Below, one piece after another: positions 46,630 through 55,782 of a stretch of DNA of 64,000 nucleotides. The stretch comes from Anoxybacteroides tepidamans (GTDB taxonomy: Bacteria > Bacillota > Bacilli > Bacillales > Anoxybacillaceae). The position numbers and the translations under genes were made by a program. The notes beneath the pieces are model-generated. The model saw only the letters and a list, made by a program, of their open reading frames with translations, made no database searches and was not told where the DNA came from. How positions within the stretch are numbered: position 1 is the stretch's first letter; every line of letters begins with the position of its first letter. The DNA is taken from the NCBI RefSeq assembly GCF_014201465.1, contig NZ_JACHEP010000010.1, positions 1-64,000 of the forward strand, read 5' to 3'.

Positions 46630-48974
46630 ATGTTATCTAAAACGATCGAATATATGATATTCATAATCGTTATTCTACTGATCATCATGTTTGTGCAGCA
46701 TCAAATGAACCGGCTGATTCAAACGAAATTAAAGCTGTCGTTGTTTCAAATAGCGCAGCGGTTGACGACGGTTTTTTATATCTTTATTTTTTTGCTATTA
46801 ATAGGTGGATTTTGGTACGTTAACCATTTGGAACAAGTTAAACATCAAGAATATGAACGATTTTCGAAATATTTTACAAGAGTATTTGCGTCGGAGCTAA
46901 TGCAAATGAACCATCATTTGCTTAATGATTCGACAAGCGAAACGAATGATACGTATATTCGCATTTTGCGTGCGATGACCCGCTGGCAGCATGAACATCC
47001 GGAAGTGCTCAGCATATATACATTGAAAAAAAGCAAAGATGGGAACAATTATTTTGTCGTCGCGCCAGCAACAGATTACAATCGTAACGGAAAAATTGAT
47101 GGAAAAAAAGAACAACTTGTACCGATCGGAACAGTGTATAAAGAGCATATCCCAGAATTAGAGAGGGCGTTTCAAGGAAAATTCAGCATGGAAAAAGAGC
47201 CAAATTCGGATCAATGGGGAGAAAGCATTAGCGCCTTTTATCCGATATTCGATCAAAACGGAAAAGTCGATGCGGTATTTGGCATTGATTATAATGCAAA
47301 CGAATATAAAGCACAGATTGAGCGTGAGCGCAATAAAGGAATGGGGATTGTTTTTCTTGTGTTTCTTGTAAGTTATATTCTTTATTTATTGATTGTCTAT
47401 ATCCGGTTGGAAAAGATATTGTTTAGAAAATACAGGGAAGAATTGGAGATTAGCCAGCATCGGTTTAAGCGGCTATCCGAAGTATCAATGGAAGGGATCA
47501 TTATTCATTCGGAAGGAAAAGTATTAGAAGTGAACGAGGCGGCGTGCCGGTTGTTTGGCTATACGGCGGATGAATTGATTCATATGCCGATCAAAGAACT
47601 TGTTGCTCCTGCTTCGTTGCAGGATTTAAAAACATCTCTTGGTGAAGAAGATATGCATGAAATGTATTTGCGGAAAAAAGACGGGGCGGTGTTCCCTGCG
47701 GAAATTCTTCGCCGTGAATACGAATACTATTCAAAAAAAGTCAATGTGACAGCGATCCGCGATATTACAGAGCGAAAAAAGCATGAAGAAAGAATGCATT
47801 ACATTGCTTTCCATGATGATTTGACAGGATTGCCGAATAAAGAACTACTGCATCGAGTGTTGACGGAAAAAATAGAAGAAGCGCGCAGCCAACGGACAAA
47901 AAGGCAATCGGCGAAGAAAACATTTTAGGAAGATGGGGAGGCCATGAATTTGTTTTAATTTTGCCTTATATTGAAAAAGAAGAACAAGCGAAAGAGCTTA
48001 GCTATCAACTGATTGAAATGATGGAAGACCCGATCATTGTGAACGAACAAGAATTTTTTATGACGTTGAAAATGGGAATCAGCCTCTATCCGAAAGACGG
48101 CGATGATAGCAAGACGTTAATTCGCAAAGCCGATATTGCTAGATACGAACTTTCGAAAAAAGCGATTAGCCAATTTCGCTTCTTTGAAAAGCAAATGAAC
48201 CGGACGATTCATGAAAAAATCCAGATGGAGCGGGAATTGCGAAAGGCGCTCGAGTCAGGAGAATTTGAGCTTTACTACCAGCCGCAAATTCAGCTAACGA
48301 CAGGGCAGGTCGTCGGAATGGAGGCGCTTATTCGCTGGAATCACCCGGAGAAGGGCATGATTCCCCCGAATAAATTCATTCCAATTGCTGAAGAAACAGG
48401 GCTCATCATTCCGATTAATGAATGGGTGATGGAAACGGCATGCTGCCAAACGAAGCAACTTTTAGATCAATATCCATTTTTATCGGTCTCCGTGAATTTA
48501 TCACCGTATGAATTTGAAAGCAGGCGGCTCGTTTATAAACTTGTCAAAATACTTGAAAAAACGAATTTACCGCCGCATTGCCTCGATGTAGAAATTACGG
48601 AACGAATGACGATGGACACGGAAAAAGCGATTCCGATTTTGAAGCGGCTGAAATTGGTTGGCGTCACGATTAGTATTGATGATTTTGGGACGGGGTATAG
48701 CTCTTTAAGCTATTTAAAAAAATTACCGATTGATCGGCTGAAAATCGACCGTTCGTTTGTCCAAAATATTCAAGAGGAAAAAGAAGCGGTTTTACCTGCC
48801 ATTATTTCACTCGGGCATAATATTGGTGTGAAGGTGTTGGCAGAAGGGGTAGAAACAGAACAAGAAGTCGCTTACTTGAAAGAAAAGCAATGTGATGAAG
48901 TGCAAGGCTACTATTATGCTAAACCGCTTCCTTATCACGATTTAGTGAAATTTTTAGAGGAACATAAAAAATGA
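46630..48974 (+). pseudogene. Membrane PAS-GGDEF-EAL protein gene, broken in GGDEF
   Basis: The first frame (46630-47928) gives two membrane helices, an extracytoplasmic sensor region (about 70-240), a PAS domain (EGKVLEVNEAACRLFGYT) and the start of a GGDEF domain (HDDLTGLPNKELLHRVL). It then shifts frame. The next frame continues from about 47907 with IGEENILGRWGGHEFVLILP and a complete EAL domain (MEALIRWNHPEKGMIPPNKF, DDFGTGYSSLSYLKKLPIDR). About 40 codons of the GGDEF core, including the Mg2+-binding Asp segment, are missing at the junction, and the motif is GGHEF. The EAL half has its key residues and could be active if translated from an internal start. Cyclase activity is lost. Confidence 0.85.
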
Positions 48975-49003
48975 AAAACTACGACCGTTAAAGGTGGATA
49001 AAA

Positions 49004-49375
49004 ATGGATATCATTTGGAAAATTGCTGAAGAAAAAATACGCGAGGCGATGGAAAACGGGGAATTTGATGACTTGCCCGGCTTTGGGAAACCGCTCGAGA
49101 TCGACGATTTGTCACATATTCCGGAAGAGTTGCGCATCGGCTACTTGATGTTAAAAAATGCTGGCTACGTTTCTGAAGAAGTCAATTTGAAAAAAGAGCT
49201 GATGACAATAGAGGATTTGCTTCGTTGTTGTGAAGATGAAAAAGAAAAAGAACAATTAATGCGCAAACTGAATGAAAAATTAGTGCGTTGGAATGCGTTG
49301 ATGAAGAAGCGAAATAAAACTAATTCGGTTGCATTGAGGGAGTATCAACAGAGAATTGATGATAAATTCAGATAA
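49004..49375 (+). CDS. DUF1992 (DnaJ-homologue-like) protein
   Basis: This 123-residue protein is a DUF1992 family member. The N-terminal segment WKIAEEKIREAMENGEFDDLPGFGKPLEIDD is the family signature (the FDDLPGxGKPL core), followed by a charged coiled coil. AAAGGTGG precedes the ATG. It follows the broken c-di-GMP gene by about 30 bases and ends at a terminator. The molecular role is unknown. Confidence 0.85.
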   Translation: MDIIWKIAEEKIREAMENGEFDDLPGFGKPLEIDDLSHIPEELRIGYLMLKNAGYVSEEVNLKKELMTIEDLLRCCEDEKEKEQLMRKLNEKLVRWNALMKKRNKTNSVALREYQQRIDDKFR

Positions 49376-49406
49376 TTATATTCAAAATTGGAGATTCGCA
49401 TATACT

Positions 49407-49440
49407 AAAGCTTACTGTTTTAAACAGTAGGCTTTTTTAT
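49407..49440 (+). terminator. Terminator after the DUF1992 gene
   Basis: AAAGC-TACTGTTT pairs with AAACAGTA-GCTTT and a T run follows. Confidence 0.85.
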
Positions 49441-49508
49441 CAATTATCAGTTAAAGAGATTTGATTTATAAATGACCCGTCGAACAAATAAGGAGTGATA
49501 AGTAAGAG

Positions 49509-50126
49509 ATGAGCTATCCAATTATGTTAGATATGACGAATAAACAAGCCGTTGTCGTTGGTGGTGGAAAAGTGGCGGAACGAAAAATACGCGGTTTAAA
49601 AGAAGCAAATGCGAACGTTGTTGTGGTTGCTCCAGAGATAACAGAGTACATTCAACAGCTCGCTGATGAAGGAGCGCTCGTTTGGCGGAAAAAATATTTT
49701 TCACCGGACGATGTGGAAGATGCATTTTTAATTATTGCCGCAACGAATAACCGAGAAGTAAACAAAGCGGTGGCCCAAGCAGCCCAGCCATATCAGTTAA
49801 TTAACGTTGTCGATACATCGGCACAATCTAACTTTTACGTGCCATCGATTGTAAGGCGTGGCAAGTTAACGATCGCTGTTTCAACAGAAGGGGCAAGTCC
49901 GACATTGGCGAAAAAAATAAGTCGGGAAATCGCCGAAATGTATGACGAAGACTATGGGAACTATATCGATTTTCTTTACGAGTGCCGGCAATACATTTTG
50001 CAGAATGTGGGTGACTCACACAAAAAACAGCAGCTCCTTCAAGCCATCACCGATGAGGAGTTTCGAAAGGGTGCAAATTGGGAAAAGGAATTTCAGAAGT
50101 TGTTTGAGCAGGTTATGGGAGAATGA
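49509..50126 (+). CDS. ylnF: Precorrin-2 dehydrogenase (YlnF/SirC type)
   Basis: This 205-residue enzyme uses NAD+ to oxidise precorrin-2 to sirohydrochlorin in sirohaem synthesis. The Rossmann motif is VVVGGGKVAERKIRGL near the start, and the family stretch YVPSIVRRGKLTIAVSTEGASPTLAKKI is present (split). The methyltransferase part of fused CysG proteins is absent, as in bacilli. AAGGAGTGAT lies upstream. A SirB-like chelatase for the next step is cut off at the right end of the window (63822-64000), so the pathway is split over two loci. Confidence 0.92.
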   Translation: MSYPIMLDMTNKQAVVVGGGKVAERKIRGLKEANANVVVVAPEITEYIQQLADEGALVWRKKYFSPDDVEDAFLIIAATNNREVNKAVAQAAQPYQLINVVDTSAQSNFYVPSIVRRGKLTIAVSTEGASPTLAKKISREIAEMYDEDYGNYIDFLYECRQYILQNVGDSHKKQQLLQAITDEEFRKGANWEKEFQKLFEQVMGE

Positions 50127-50136
50127 CTCAGTAAAT

Positions 50137-50371
50137 TATATAAATACAACTGGGAGGTTTAGCTTATGGACTCGCTATTTTTTCGACTGTCGGCGGCAAG
50201 TGTGTGACTTGCCTTCGTCACGCCTTCGCGTGACAGAGGACCGAACAACCAACCGCTTCACAGACAAATGCATTTGTCTGGAAGCGGTGTTGTTCGGTCA
50301 CCCGACAGTCGAAACATACCGATTACTCCATAAAAGCCGAAAACGTTAAAGTTCCAAATTGCATTTATATA
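50137..50371. repeat. Cloverleaf repeat, type A copy 2 (inverted)
   Basis: A 235-bp inverted copy of the element at 27202-27451. The ends are TATATAAATACAAC (50137-50150) and GCATTTATATA (50361-50371). The core 50181-50313 keeps the outer stem TTTCGACTGTCGG/CCGACAGTCGAAA, short arms GGCAAGT/ACTTGCC and GTCACGC/GCGTGAC, and the long arm with CCGAACAAC/GTTGTTCGG and AGACAAAT/ATTTGTCT. It begins 11 bases after the precorrin-2 dehydrogenase stop and ends just before the hxlA promoter block. Confidence 0.9.
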
Positions 50372-50388
50372 AACCAATAGTATATTTT

Positions 50389-50459
50389 TTGTCACTATGT
50401 AAAAATAAAGTGCGTACTTTCGAAAATAAATCATACATAGTATACTGATCGCTGTACAA
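50389..50459 (+). promoter_or_regulatory. hxlA promoter and HxlR-type activator block
   Basis: TTGTCACTA, then AAAGTGCGTACTTT (50407-50420), then a -10 box TATACT (50441-50446) and CTGTACAA. The same block precedes the alcohol dehydrogenase at 55993, with AAAGT also 34 bases from the -10 start. There is no good -35 box, as expected for a promoter that needs the activator HxlR. Confidence 0.78.
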
Positions 50460-50530
50460 GCAATAAAAAATGCAAGAGACACGAATGCTTGTGCAACAAA
50501 CAATAAACTTTTATTAGGGGGGAAGAGTTC

Positions 50531-51166
50531 ATGGAACTACAATTAGCATTGGATCTTGTAAACATTCCAGAGGCAAAGAAGCTGGTGAAAGAAGTTGAGG
50601 AGTATGTGGATATTGTAGAAATCGGCACACCGGTTATTATTAATGAAGGTCTTAGAGCTGTTAAGGAAATCAAAGAAGCGTTCCCTAATTTAACCGTTCT
50701 AGCCGATTTAAAAATTATGGATGCAGCCGCATATGAAGTCATGAAAGCATCCGAAGCCGGCGCTGACATTATCACGATTCTTGGAGCTGCCGAAGATATG
50801 TCAATCAAGGGGGCTGTAGAAGAAGCGAGAAAACAAGGCAAAAAAATCTTGGTTGACATGATCGGTGTGAAGAATTTAGAAGAGCGCGCTAAAGAAGTGG
50901 ATGCGTTTGGCGTAGACTATATTTGTGTACACACAGGATACGATCTTCAAGCAGTCGGAAAAAATTCTCTTGAAGATCTTCTAACAATTAAACGTGTCGT
51001 GAAAAACGCGAAAACTGCTATCGCAGGCGGCATTAAATTAAACACGTTGCCAGAAGTGATTAAAGCAAAACCAGATCTTGTTATTGTAGGTGGCGGTATT
51101 ACTGGACAAGAAGATAAACGCGCTGTAGCTGCTGAAATGAAAAAAATGATCCAACAAGGTGAATGA
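50531..51166 (+). CDS. hxlA: 3-hexulose-6-phosphate synthase
   Basis: This 211-residue enzyme condenses formaldehyde with ribulose 5-phosphate to 3-hexulose 6-phosphate. It is a TIM barrel of the OMP decarboxylase superfamily with the DxKxxD motif in LADLKIMDAA, the EIGTPVIINEGL strand and the phosphate-binding AGGIKLNTL and VGGGITG. AGGGGGGAAGAG precedes the ATG. hxlB overlaps or follows within five bases. It is the entry step of the RuMP formaldehyde pathway. Confidence 0.96.
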   Translation: MELQLALDLVNIPEAKKLVKEVEEYVDIVEIGTPVIINEGLRAVKEIKEAFPNLTVLADLKIMDAAAYEVMKASEAGADIITILGAAEDMSIKGAVEEARKQGKKILVDMIGVKNLEERAKEVDAFGVDYICVHTGYDLQAVGKNSLEDLLTIKRVVKNAKTAIAGGIKLNTLPEVIKAKPDLVIVGGGITGQEDKRAVAAEMKKMIQQGE

Positions 51167-51170
51167 AGCT

Positions 51171-51728
51171 ATGCAGGCTACACAATATTTAGCGGAAATC
51201 ATACAAGAGTTAAATCGTACAATAGATTTAATAGCTGATAAAGAAGCTGAAAAACTGGTAAATGGAATTTTGGAATCAAAGAAAATTTTTGTCGCTGGCG
51301 CAGGTAGATCTGGATTTATGTCCAAATCTTTTGCGATGCGAATGATGCACATGGGGCTAGATGCCTACGTTGTAGGTGAAACCATCACTCCTAACTTGGA
51401 AAAAGATGATATTTTAATCATCGGATCCGGTTCAGGAGAAACGAAAACGTTAGTTTCTATGGCTGAAAAAGCAAAACGATTAGGTGCAACAGTAGCGCTT
51501 GTCACGATTTTCCCTGAATCGACCATTGGACAACTAGCAGATTTCACTGTTAAACTACCGGGTTCACCTAAAGATCAATCGGATAATGGATACAAAACTA
51601 TACAGCCAATGGGATCACTATTTGAGCAAACCCTCTTATTATTTTATGATGCGATCATATTGAGATGTATGGAGAAAAAGGGATTGGACTCCAATACGAT
51701 GTTTAAAAGGCATGCCAACCTTGAATAG
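51171..51728 (+). CDS. hxlB: 6-phospho-3-hexuloisomerase
   Basis: This 185-residue SIS-domain isomerase converts 3-hexulose 6-phosphate to fructose 6-phosphate. Sugar-phosphate-binding segments are VAGAGRSGFMSKSFAMRMMHMG and IIGSGSGETKTLVSMAEKAK (both split here from longer motifs). The ATG at 51171 is eight bases from AAGGTGA, better than the GTG at 51159. It forms an operon with hxlA and ends before a terminator. Confidence 0.95.
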   Translation: MQATQYLAEIIQELNRTIDLIADKEAEKLVNGILESKKIFVAGAGRSGFMSKSFAMRMMHMGLDAYVVGETITPNLEKDDILIIGSGSGETKTLVSMAEKAKRLGATVALVTIFPESTIGQLADFTVKLPGSPKDQSDNGYKTIQPMGSLFEQTLLLFYDAIILRCMEKKGLDSNTMFKRHANLE

Positions 51729-51796
51729 CCGTAAGGAGTCCTAGTCAAAATTTTAAACTAATTCAAGTCATTGATCAAACTGATTTTTAAAGAACA

Positions 51797-51844
51797 AAAA
51801 GACCGCAAAGAGCTCCCTTTAAGGAAAACTTTGCGGTCTTTTCA
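51797..51844 (+). terminator. Terminator of hxlAB
   Basis: AAAAGACCGCAAAG pairs with CTTTGCGGTCTTTT around an 18-base loop. Confidence 0.88.
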
Positions 51845-51953
51845 TTAGATGATGTGAAGTATGAAGATTTCTTATCTTTTCGTGAGAATACGCGTCATGA
51901 CCGATCTAAACATAATAAAAACTATTTTATACCAGCGCAACATGTTGTTTAAA

Positions 51954-51988
51954 TCAAAAAGGCGTCCCCATATAGGAGAGCGCCTTGG
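51954..51988 (-). terminator. Terminator of the PfpI-family gene
   Basis: On the minus strand AAGGCG..CTCC pairs with GGGG..CGCCTT and TTTTGATTT follows. Confidence 0.75.
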
Positions 51989-51998
51989 CAAAATGATT

Positions 51999-52550
51999 TT
52001 ATTTGTTTAACAACTTAATAAATTCGCGCATAAACGCTGGTAAATCTGGCCATGCATGAGCAGATACGAAATTGTCATCAACATGAGTTGGCTCAGATAC
52101 ATAGTTGGCGCCAATCGCTTCCACACCTGGCTTGCAGGCAATGTATGCTGTCATGCTGCGCCCTTTCACGACATCAGGAATGGTTTCGAGCACGAGCGAA
52201 GCGTGGCAAATCGCTGCTACTGGCTTGTTAGCCTCAAAGAAATGACGTACGATTTTTGGTAAGTTTTTATCGAGGCGGATATATTCTGGCGCACGTCCTC
52301 CCGGAATAACGAGCGCATCGTATTGTGTTGGGTCGATGTCTGCAAATGATGCATGCGCATCAATGAGATAGCCCGGTTTTTCCACAAAAGTATCCCAATC
52401 AGCGAAATCGTGAACAACTGTATGCAGTTTCTTTTTCTTTGGTGCAGCGATTGTAACCTCAAATCCTTCCTCTAACAAACGGTAGTACGGATAATACACC
52501 TCTAACGCTTCGACTGCATCTCCTGTAACAATTAACACTTTTTTGCTCAT
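51999..52550 (-). CDS. DJ-1/PfpI-family protein
   Basis: This 183-residue protein has the DJ-1/PfpI fold. The nucleophile elbow is AAICHASLVLE, with Cys followed by His, and the earlier conserved Glu lies in VEALEVYYPYYRL. Members act as deglycases, glyoxalases, proteases or chaperones. The ATG at 52550 follows GGAGG. It lies between hxlAB and the GNAT genes. A link with aldehyde stress would be reasonable but is only inferred from position. Confidence 0.85.
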   Translation of the reverse strand: MSKKVLIVTGDAVEALEVYYPYYRLLEEGFEVTIAAPKKKKLHTVVHDFADWDTFVEKPGYLIDAHASFADIDPTQYDALVIPGGRAPEYIRLDKNLPKIVRHFFEANKPVAAICHASLVLETIPDVVKGRSMTAYIACKPGVEAIGANYVSEPTHVDDNFVSAHAWPDLPAFMREFIKLLNK

Positions 52551-52728
52551 TTTGAACAACCTCCTCGCGATTGTAATTATAGGAAGGAAAATGTGCTCTT
52601 TTCTTAAAAGGCATCTATATGACAAGTCTCATTAACAGAGCGTGTTGTCACAACCGAATGATAAAAGAATTTTTATGGATTTTTTTCCATTTGGATTTTT
52701 CAAATTAAATGACTGCAACGCTAGTACA

Positions 52729-53400
52729 TTAAATATTGAGAAGCAATACAGTATCCTTGGCCTCCAGATTTTCAATCATTTCATACCAAGATTTTGGTTT
52801 ATTCGGTAAGACGGAATAATAACGTTTCAAAAACTTCACAACAAGATCCGCTGGAAGTTCATTCACGTTATCGTCCATCGGAAGGAAACAAAGGTCGAGC
52901 CCTGTTACGGCCTCGCCATCATTGTTCCAAGATGGATGGACATAAGGGAAGTCAAGTCGCTTATAGCCAAGATGGGATAATACTTCACGGCGAACATATG
53001 GATCCATCGGCTTAATTCCGCCAAATTCATAATGTTCTACTCGATAAGGATCATAAATTTCAGCAAACATGCCAAATAACTGCTTTCCGTTTGCTGCGGC
53101 CCAAGCGTTCAAATCCTCTAGTCTCTTTTGCGCTAAAAATCGCCCGATCCCAAGTCCTGCTTGGCCGATGATCGTGAAATCTGTCATCGCGACATTTAAA
53201 TCTTCATAATAGCGATACTCGGTCGCACCTACGACATTCCCTTCATGAACTGCCACACATACACGAATCCCCGGATCCTCAAGAGGCTCTTTCCAAAGAT
53301 CGAATGCTAATACTTCTTCAGGAGGAAATACATCTTGCATCAATTCGTGCATTTTTTTAAATAAAGGGTCTTCAATACTCGTAATTCTGCGATATTCCAT
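52729..53400 (-). CDS. GNAT-family acetyltransferase (third gene of operon)
   Basis: This 223-residue protein resembles GNAT acetyltransferases. It has VFPPEEVLAFDLWKEP near the start and IIGQAGLGIGRFLAQKRLEDL as the likely acetyl-CoA pyrophosphate loop (residues about 90-115). AAGGAG precedes the ATG, and the previous gene ends four bases upstream, so it belongs to a three-gene operon with another GNAT and a nitrilase-family hydrolase. The substrate is unknown. Confidence 0.75.
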   Translation of the reverse strand: MEYRRITSIEDPLFKKMHELMQDVFPPEEVLAFDLWKEPLEDPGIRVCVAVHEGNVVGATEYRYYEDLNVAMTDFTIIGQAGLGIGRFLAQKRLEDLNAWAAANGKQLFGMFAEIYDPYRVEHYEFGGIKPMDPYVRREVLSHLGYKRLDFPYVHPSWNNDGEAVTGLDLCFLPMDDNVNELPADLVVKFLKRYYSVLPNKPKSWYEMIENLEAKDTVLLLNI

Positions 53401-53404
53401 TTCA

Positions 53405-54091
53405 TCATTCTCCTTGTGAAGATTTTGATGTATAAAAAGGATTTTTCCATTCCATTAGTGCTGCATAATTACAAGATTCTTCATCCTCTAAATAGTTCGC
53501 CACCACTTTCACAGGAGTGCGGCCGCAGCGAAGCAGAAAGGTAATAACAGGATCTTTCAATTCGCCTTTTACGACAGCTTCAAGGTATTGTTCCGCCGTC
53601 ATCTCATCAGCTTTTTTATGATAGCCAGGCATTCTACCTCCGCCAAGCAGACGTTCCAATCTCAATTGAATGACGACTTCATACATGGATAGCATCAGCC
53701 ATTTTCCCAGCCCTAATTTGCGATAAGCAGGGCGCACGCCAATATCAACGACATAAAGCGTATTTCCATTTGGATTATGGTTACGAATATATCCATTATC
53801 GGTGATCTCTTCCCATGTATGTTCCGGATGGCTAGGATCAAAGTTAACAATTAATCCTGTCATTGATCCCGCAATTTCACCATCAACCTCCACACATAAG
53901 GCACCCTCTGGAAAGAGCGTAACATGGTTTTTCAATTGTTCCGTGTTCCACCATAACTCAGAGGGGAACGGTGGCGGGAAACTTTCCTGTTGGATGCGGA
54001 TTAAGCCAGGAAAGTCTTTTTCTTCATAATTTCGGATCACTGCTGGAACAGGTCGGTCTTGATCAAAGACGTAAAATTCTTTTCGATACAT
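53405..54091 (-). CDS. GNAT-family acetyltransferase (second gene of operon)
   Basis: This 228-residue GNAT protein has VVDIGVRPAYRKLGLGKWLM, the acetyl-CoA loop, at about residues 115-134. It is followed 25 bases upstream by the gene for a nitrilase-family hydrolase. B. subtilis YhcX carries a GNAT and a nitrilase domain in one protein, so this pair looks like a split version. AAGGAGGGGG lies before the ATG. The reaction is not known. Confidence 0.8.
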   Translation of the reverse strand: MYRKEFYVFDQDRPVPAVIRNYEEKDFPGLIRIQQESFPPPFPSELWWNTEQLKNHVTLFPEGALCVEVDGEIAGSMTGLIVNFDPSHPEHTWEEITDNGYIRNHNPNGNTLYVVDIGVRPAYRKLGLGKWLMLSMYEVVIQLRLERLLGGGRMPGYHKKADEMTAEQYLEAVVKGELKDPVITFLLRCGRTPVKVVANYLEDEESCNYAALMEWKNPFYTSKSSQGE

Positions 54092-54115
54092 TCTTCCCCC
54101 TCCTTGTAGAACAGC

Positions 54116-54973
54116 TTATTTCCAATCCGGATAGAGATCTGTACGGCGATCACGCCATGTAGTAACCGATCCTTTTTCACGAACTTGGTATAATAATTCT
54201 AAATCAAGATCAGCGGTTACAACCATATCATGATTGATTTCTCCTTCGACTAAGATGCCGCGCGGAGGAAATGGAATATCGTTCGGTGTAATCACCGCCG
54301 CTTGCCCAAAATTCGCCCGCATAAAATCAACCGTAGGAAGAGAACCAACCGTACCAGTGGTAACGACATAGACTTGATTTTCGACTGCTCTCGCATGGCT
54401 TGTGTAGCGGACACGATGGAATCCGTGACGATCATCGGTGCAAGAAGGACAGAAAATAACATCGGCACCTTTCGCTTTAGCCATGCGAACGATCTCTGGA
54501 AATTCGATGTCATAGCAGGTCAACATCGCAATCGTTCCTTTGTCGGTCTCAAACACTTGTAGGCCATCGCCAGGTGACATGTTCCATTCCTTTACTTCCG
54601 TAGGCGTAATATGAAGCTTTGCTTGCTCTGCGACTCTTCCGTCTGGGTAGAACAAATGAGCAACGTTGTACAATCGGTCGCCTTTACGAATGACATGGGT
54701 TCCCCCAATAATATGCATCTTTGTTTGCTTAGCCAAATTTATAAACAAAGAACGATACTGTTCTGTAAAATCTGGAAGATCTTGAATAGTCAAAGGCTGT
54801 CCTTGTTCATTGCCAATCGACATGAGCTGAGTTGTAAAAAATTCTGGGAATAAAACAAAATCTGCATCAAATTCTTGAGCCGTTTTAATATAATGCTCGA
54901 CTTGATTGGCAAATTCCTCAAAAGAATTGATAGTATGGAGATGATATTGAACAGCTGAGACTCTTAGCTTCAT
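54116..54973 (-). CDS. Carbon-nitrogen hydrolase (nitrilase superfamily)
   Basis: This 285-residue hydrolase has the catalytic triad of the superfamily: Glu in LFPEFF, Lys in QAKLHITPTE and Cys in MLTCYDIEFPE. It probably is an amidase rather than a true nitrilase. AAGGAGGAG lies before the ATG, and it leads the operon with two GNAT genes. Its promoter region has two copies of a repeated block. The amide substrate is unknown. Confidence 0.88.
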   Translation of the reverse strand: MKLRVSAVQYHLHTINSFEEFANQVEHYIKTAQEFDADFVLFPEFFTTQLMSIGNEQGQPLTIQDLPDFTEQYRSLFINLAKQTKMHIIGGTHVIRKGDRLYNVAHLFYPDGRVAEQAKLHITPTEVKEWNMSPGDGLQVFETDKGTIAMLTCYDIEFPEIVRMAKAKGADVIFCPSCTDDRHGFHRVRYTSHARAVENQVYVVTTGTVGSLPTVDFMRANFGQAAVITPNDIPFPPRGILVEGEINHDMVVTADLDLELLYQVREKGSVTTWRDRRTDLYPDWK

Positions 54974-55001
54974 AAAGTCTCCTCCTTTCTTGACATAAAA
55001 A

Positions 55002-55007
55002 ATTATA
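55002..55007 (-). promoter_or_regulatory. -10 box of the amidase-GNAT operon
   Basis: TATAAT on the minus strand lies about 30 bases before the amidase start. No good -35 box is present, and repeated TATCAC-containing blocks lie directly upstream, which suggests activation. Confidence 0.55.
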
Positions 55008-55008
55008 C

Positions 55009-55103
55009 CTATTCATGTTATGATAGGTGATACCGTTATTATAAGTGAAAAAATTTTGCTCTATTCATGTTATGGATGATAAGTGATAATGTTATTATAA
55101 AGT
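55009..55103 (-). repeat. Duplicated block in the amidase promoter
   Basis: Plus-strand CTATTCATGTTAT...GTTATTATAA occurs twice (55009-55047 and 55061-55103) with a spacing of 52 bases. On the minus strand each copy starts with TATCACYTATCAT. They may be tandem activator sites for the amidase operon. Confidence 0.7.
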
Positions 55104-55155
55104 ACATCATCAACTTTACCAAGTACATACTTTTACGTAATATAGTGCGGAAAAG

Positions 55156-55246
55156 TATACTATAAATAAAAATGTGCAAATTAATGAATGATCAACGTAC
55201 ATGCGGAAAAACCAACGGGAAGCGATCTGCCCGTTGGTTTTTTAGT
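55156..55246 (+). ncRNA. Candidate small RNA unit
   Basis: A TATACT -10 box (55156-55161) is followed about 45-80 bases later by a perfect intrinsic terminator (AACCAACGGG/CCCGTTGGTT then six T, 55207-55243). No credible gene lies between. Upstream, AAGTACATACTTTT (55121-55134) resembles the HxlR-type core at a similar distance. It could be an ~80-nt RNA or the leftover ends of a lost gene. Confidence 0.4.
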
Positions 55247-55397
55247 GTTTGATTCGCTTATCATTTTCATTTTCGTTGCTTTTTTGTTAATCGCTATCTT
55301 GGAGGAAGGGATCTCTACAAGATTTTGCGTGTCAATAAAAACGCATAATAATAAAAGAAGGTTTGTTTTGAACCTTTAATTTAAATAGAGAGAGTTT

Positions 55398-55763
55398 TTA
55401 CTTGACGGACTCATGAATTTTTACTTGGTCTTTCACAACAGTCTCCATGTAGTTTTTGCCCCATTCATACATAGCATCGAGAATCGGCATTAGACTTTTC
55501 CCATATTCGGTCAGTGAATATTCCACTTTTGGCGGAACAACGGGATAGACTTTGCGATGAACAATGAGGTCTTCTTCCAGCTCCCGCAATTGGTTAACAA
55601 GCATTCTTTGGGTGATGCCTGGCATGAGAGCCTTCAGTTCACCAAATCGCTTCGTTCCCCCTTTTCCTAGATGCCATAAAATAAGCATTTTCCATTTACC
55701 CCCGATGACAGCGAGCGTCAATTCTTTTTCACAGTTATATACCTTACCACAAACATGTCCCAT
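55398..55763 (-). CDS. hxlR: HxlR-family activator of formaldehyde genes
   Basis: This 121-residue winged-helix regulator is a canonical Hxl[23 protein letters not shown], then [33 protein letters not shown] (both family hallmarks, split). The N-terminal Cys ([11 protein letters not shown]) are positions that react with aldehydes in relatives. The ATG at 55763 follows GGAGGTGA. In B. subtilis HxlR activates hxlAB upon formaldehyde. Here it lies in the same locus, and matching blocks precede hxlA and the alcohol dehydrogenase. Confidence 0.93.
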   Translation of the reverse strand: MGHVCGKVYNCEKELTLAVIGGKWKMLILWHLGKGGTKRFGELKALMPGITQRMLVNQLRELEEDLIVHRKVYPVVPPKVEYSLTEYGKSLMPILDAMYEWGKNYMETVVKDQVKIHESVK

Positions 55764-55782
55764 TTCTTTCACCTCCGTATCT

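Noticed and set aside
50258-50503. Minus-strand open frame of 81 codons at cloverleaf copy 2
   Set aside because: It is a read-through of the repeat element and the hxlA promoter region. It has no ribosome binding site, and its C-terminal part simply translates the conserved stems.
55188-55379. Plus-strand open frame of 63 codons with a hydrophobic stretch
   Set aside because: It runs straight through a perfect intrinsic terminator (55207-55243) and has no ribosome binding site.
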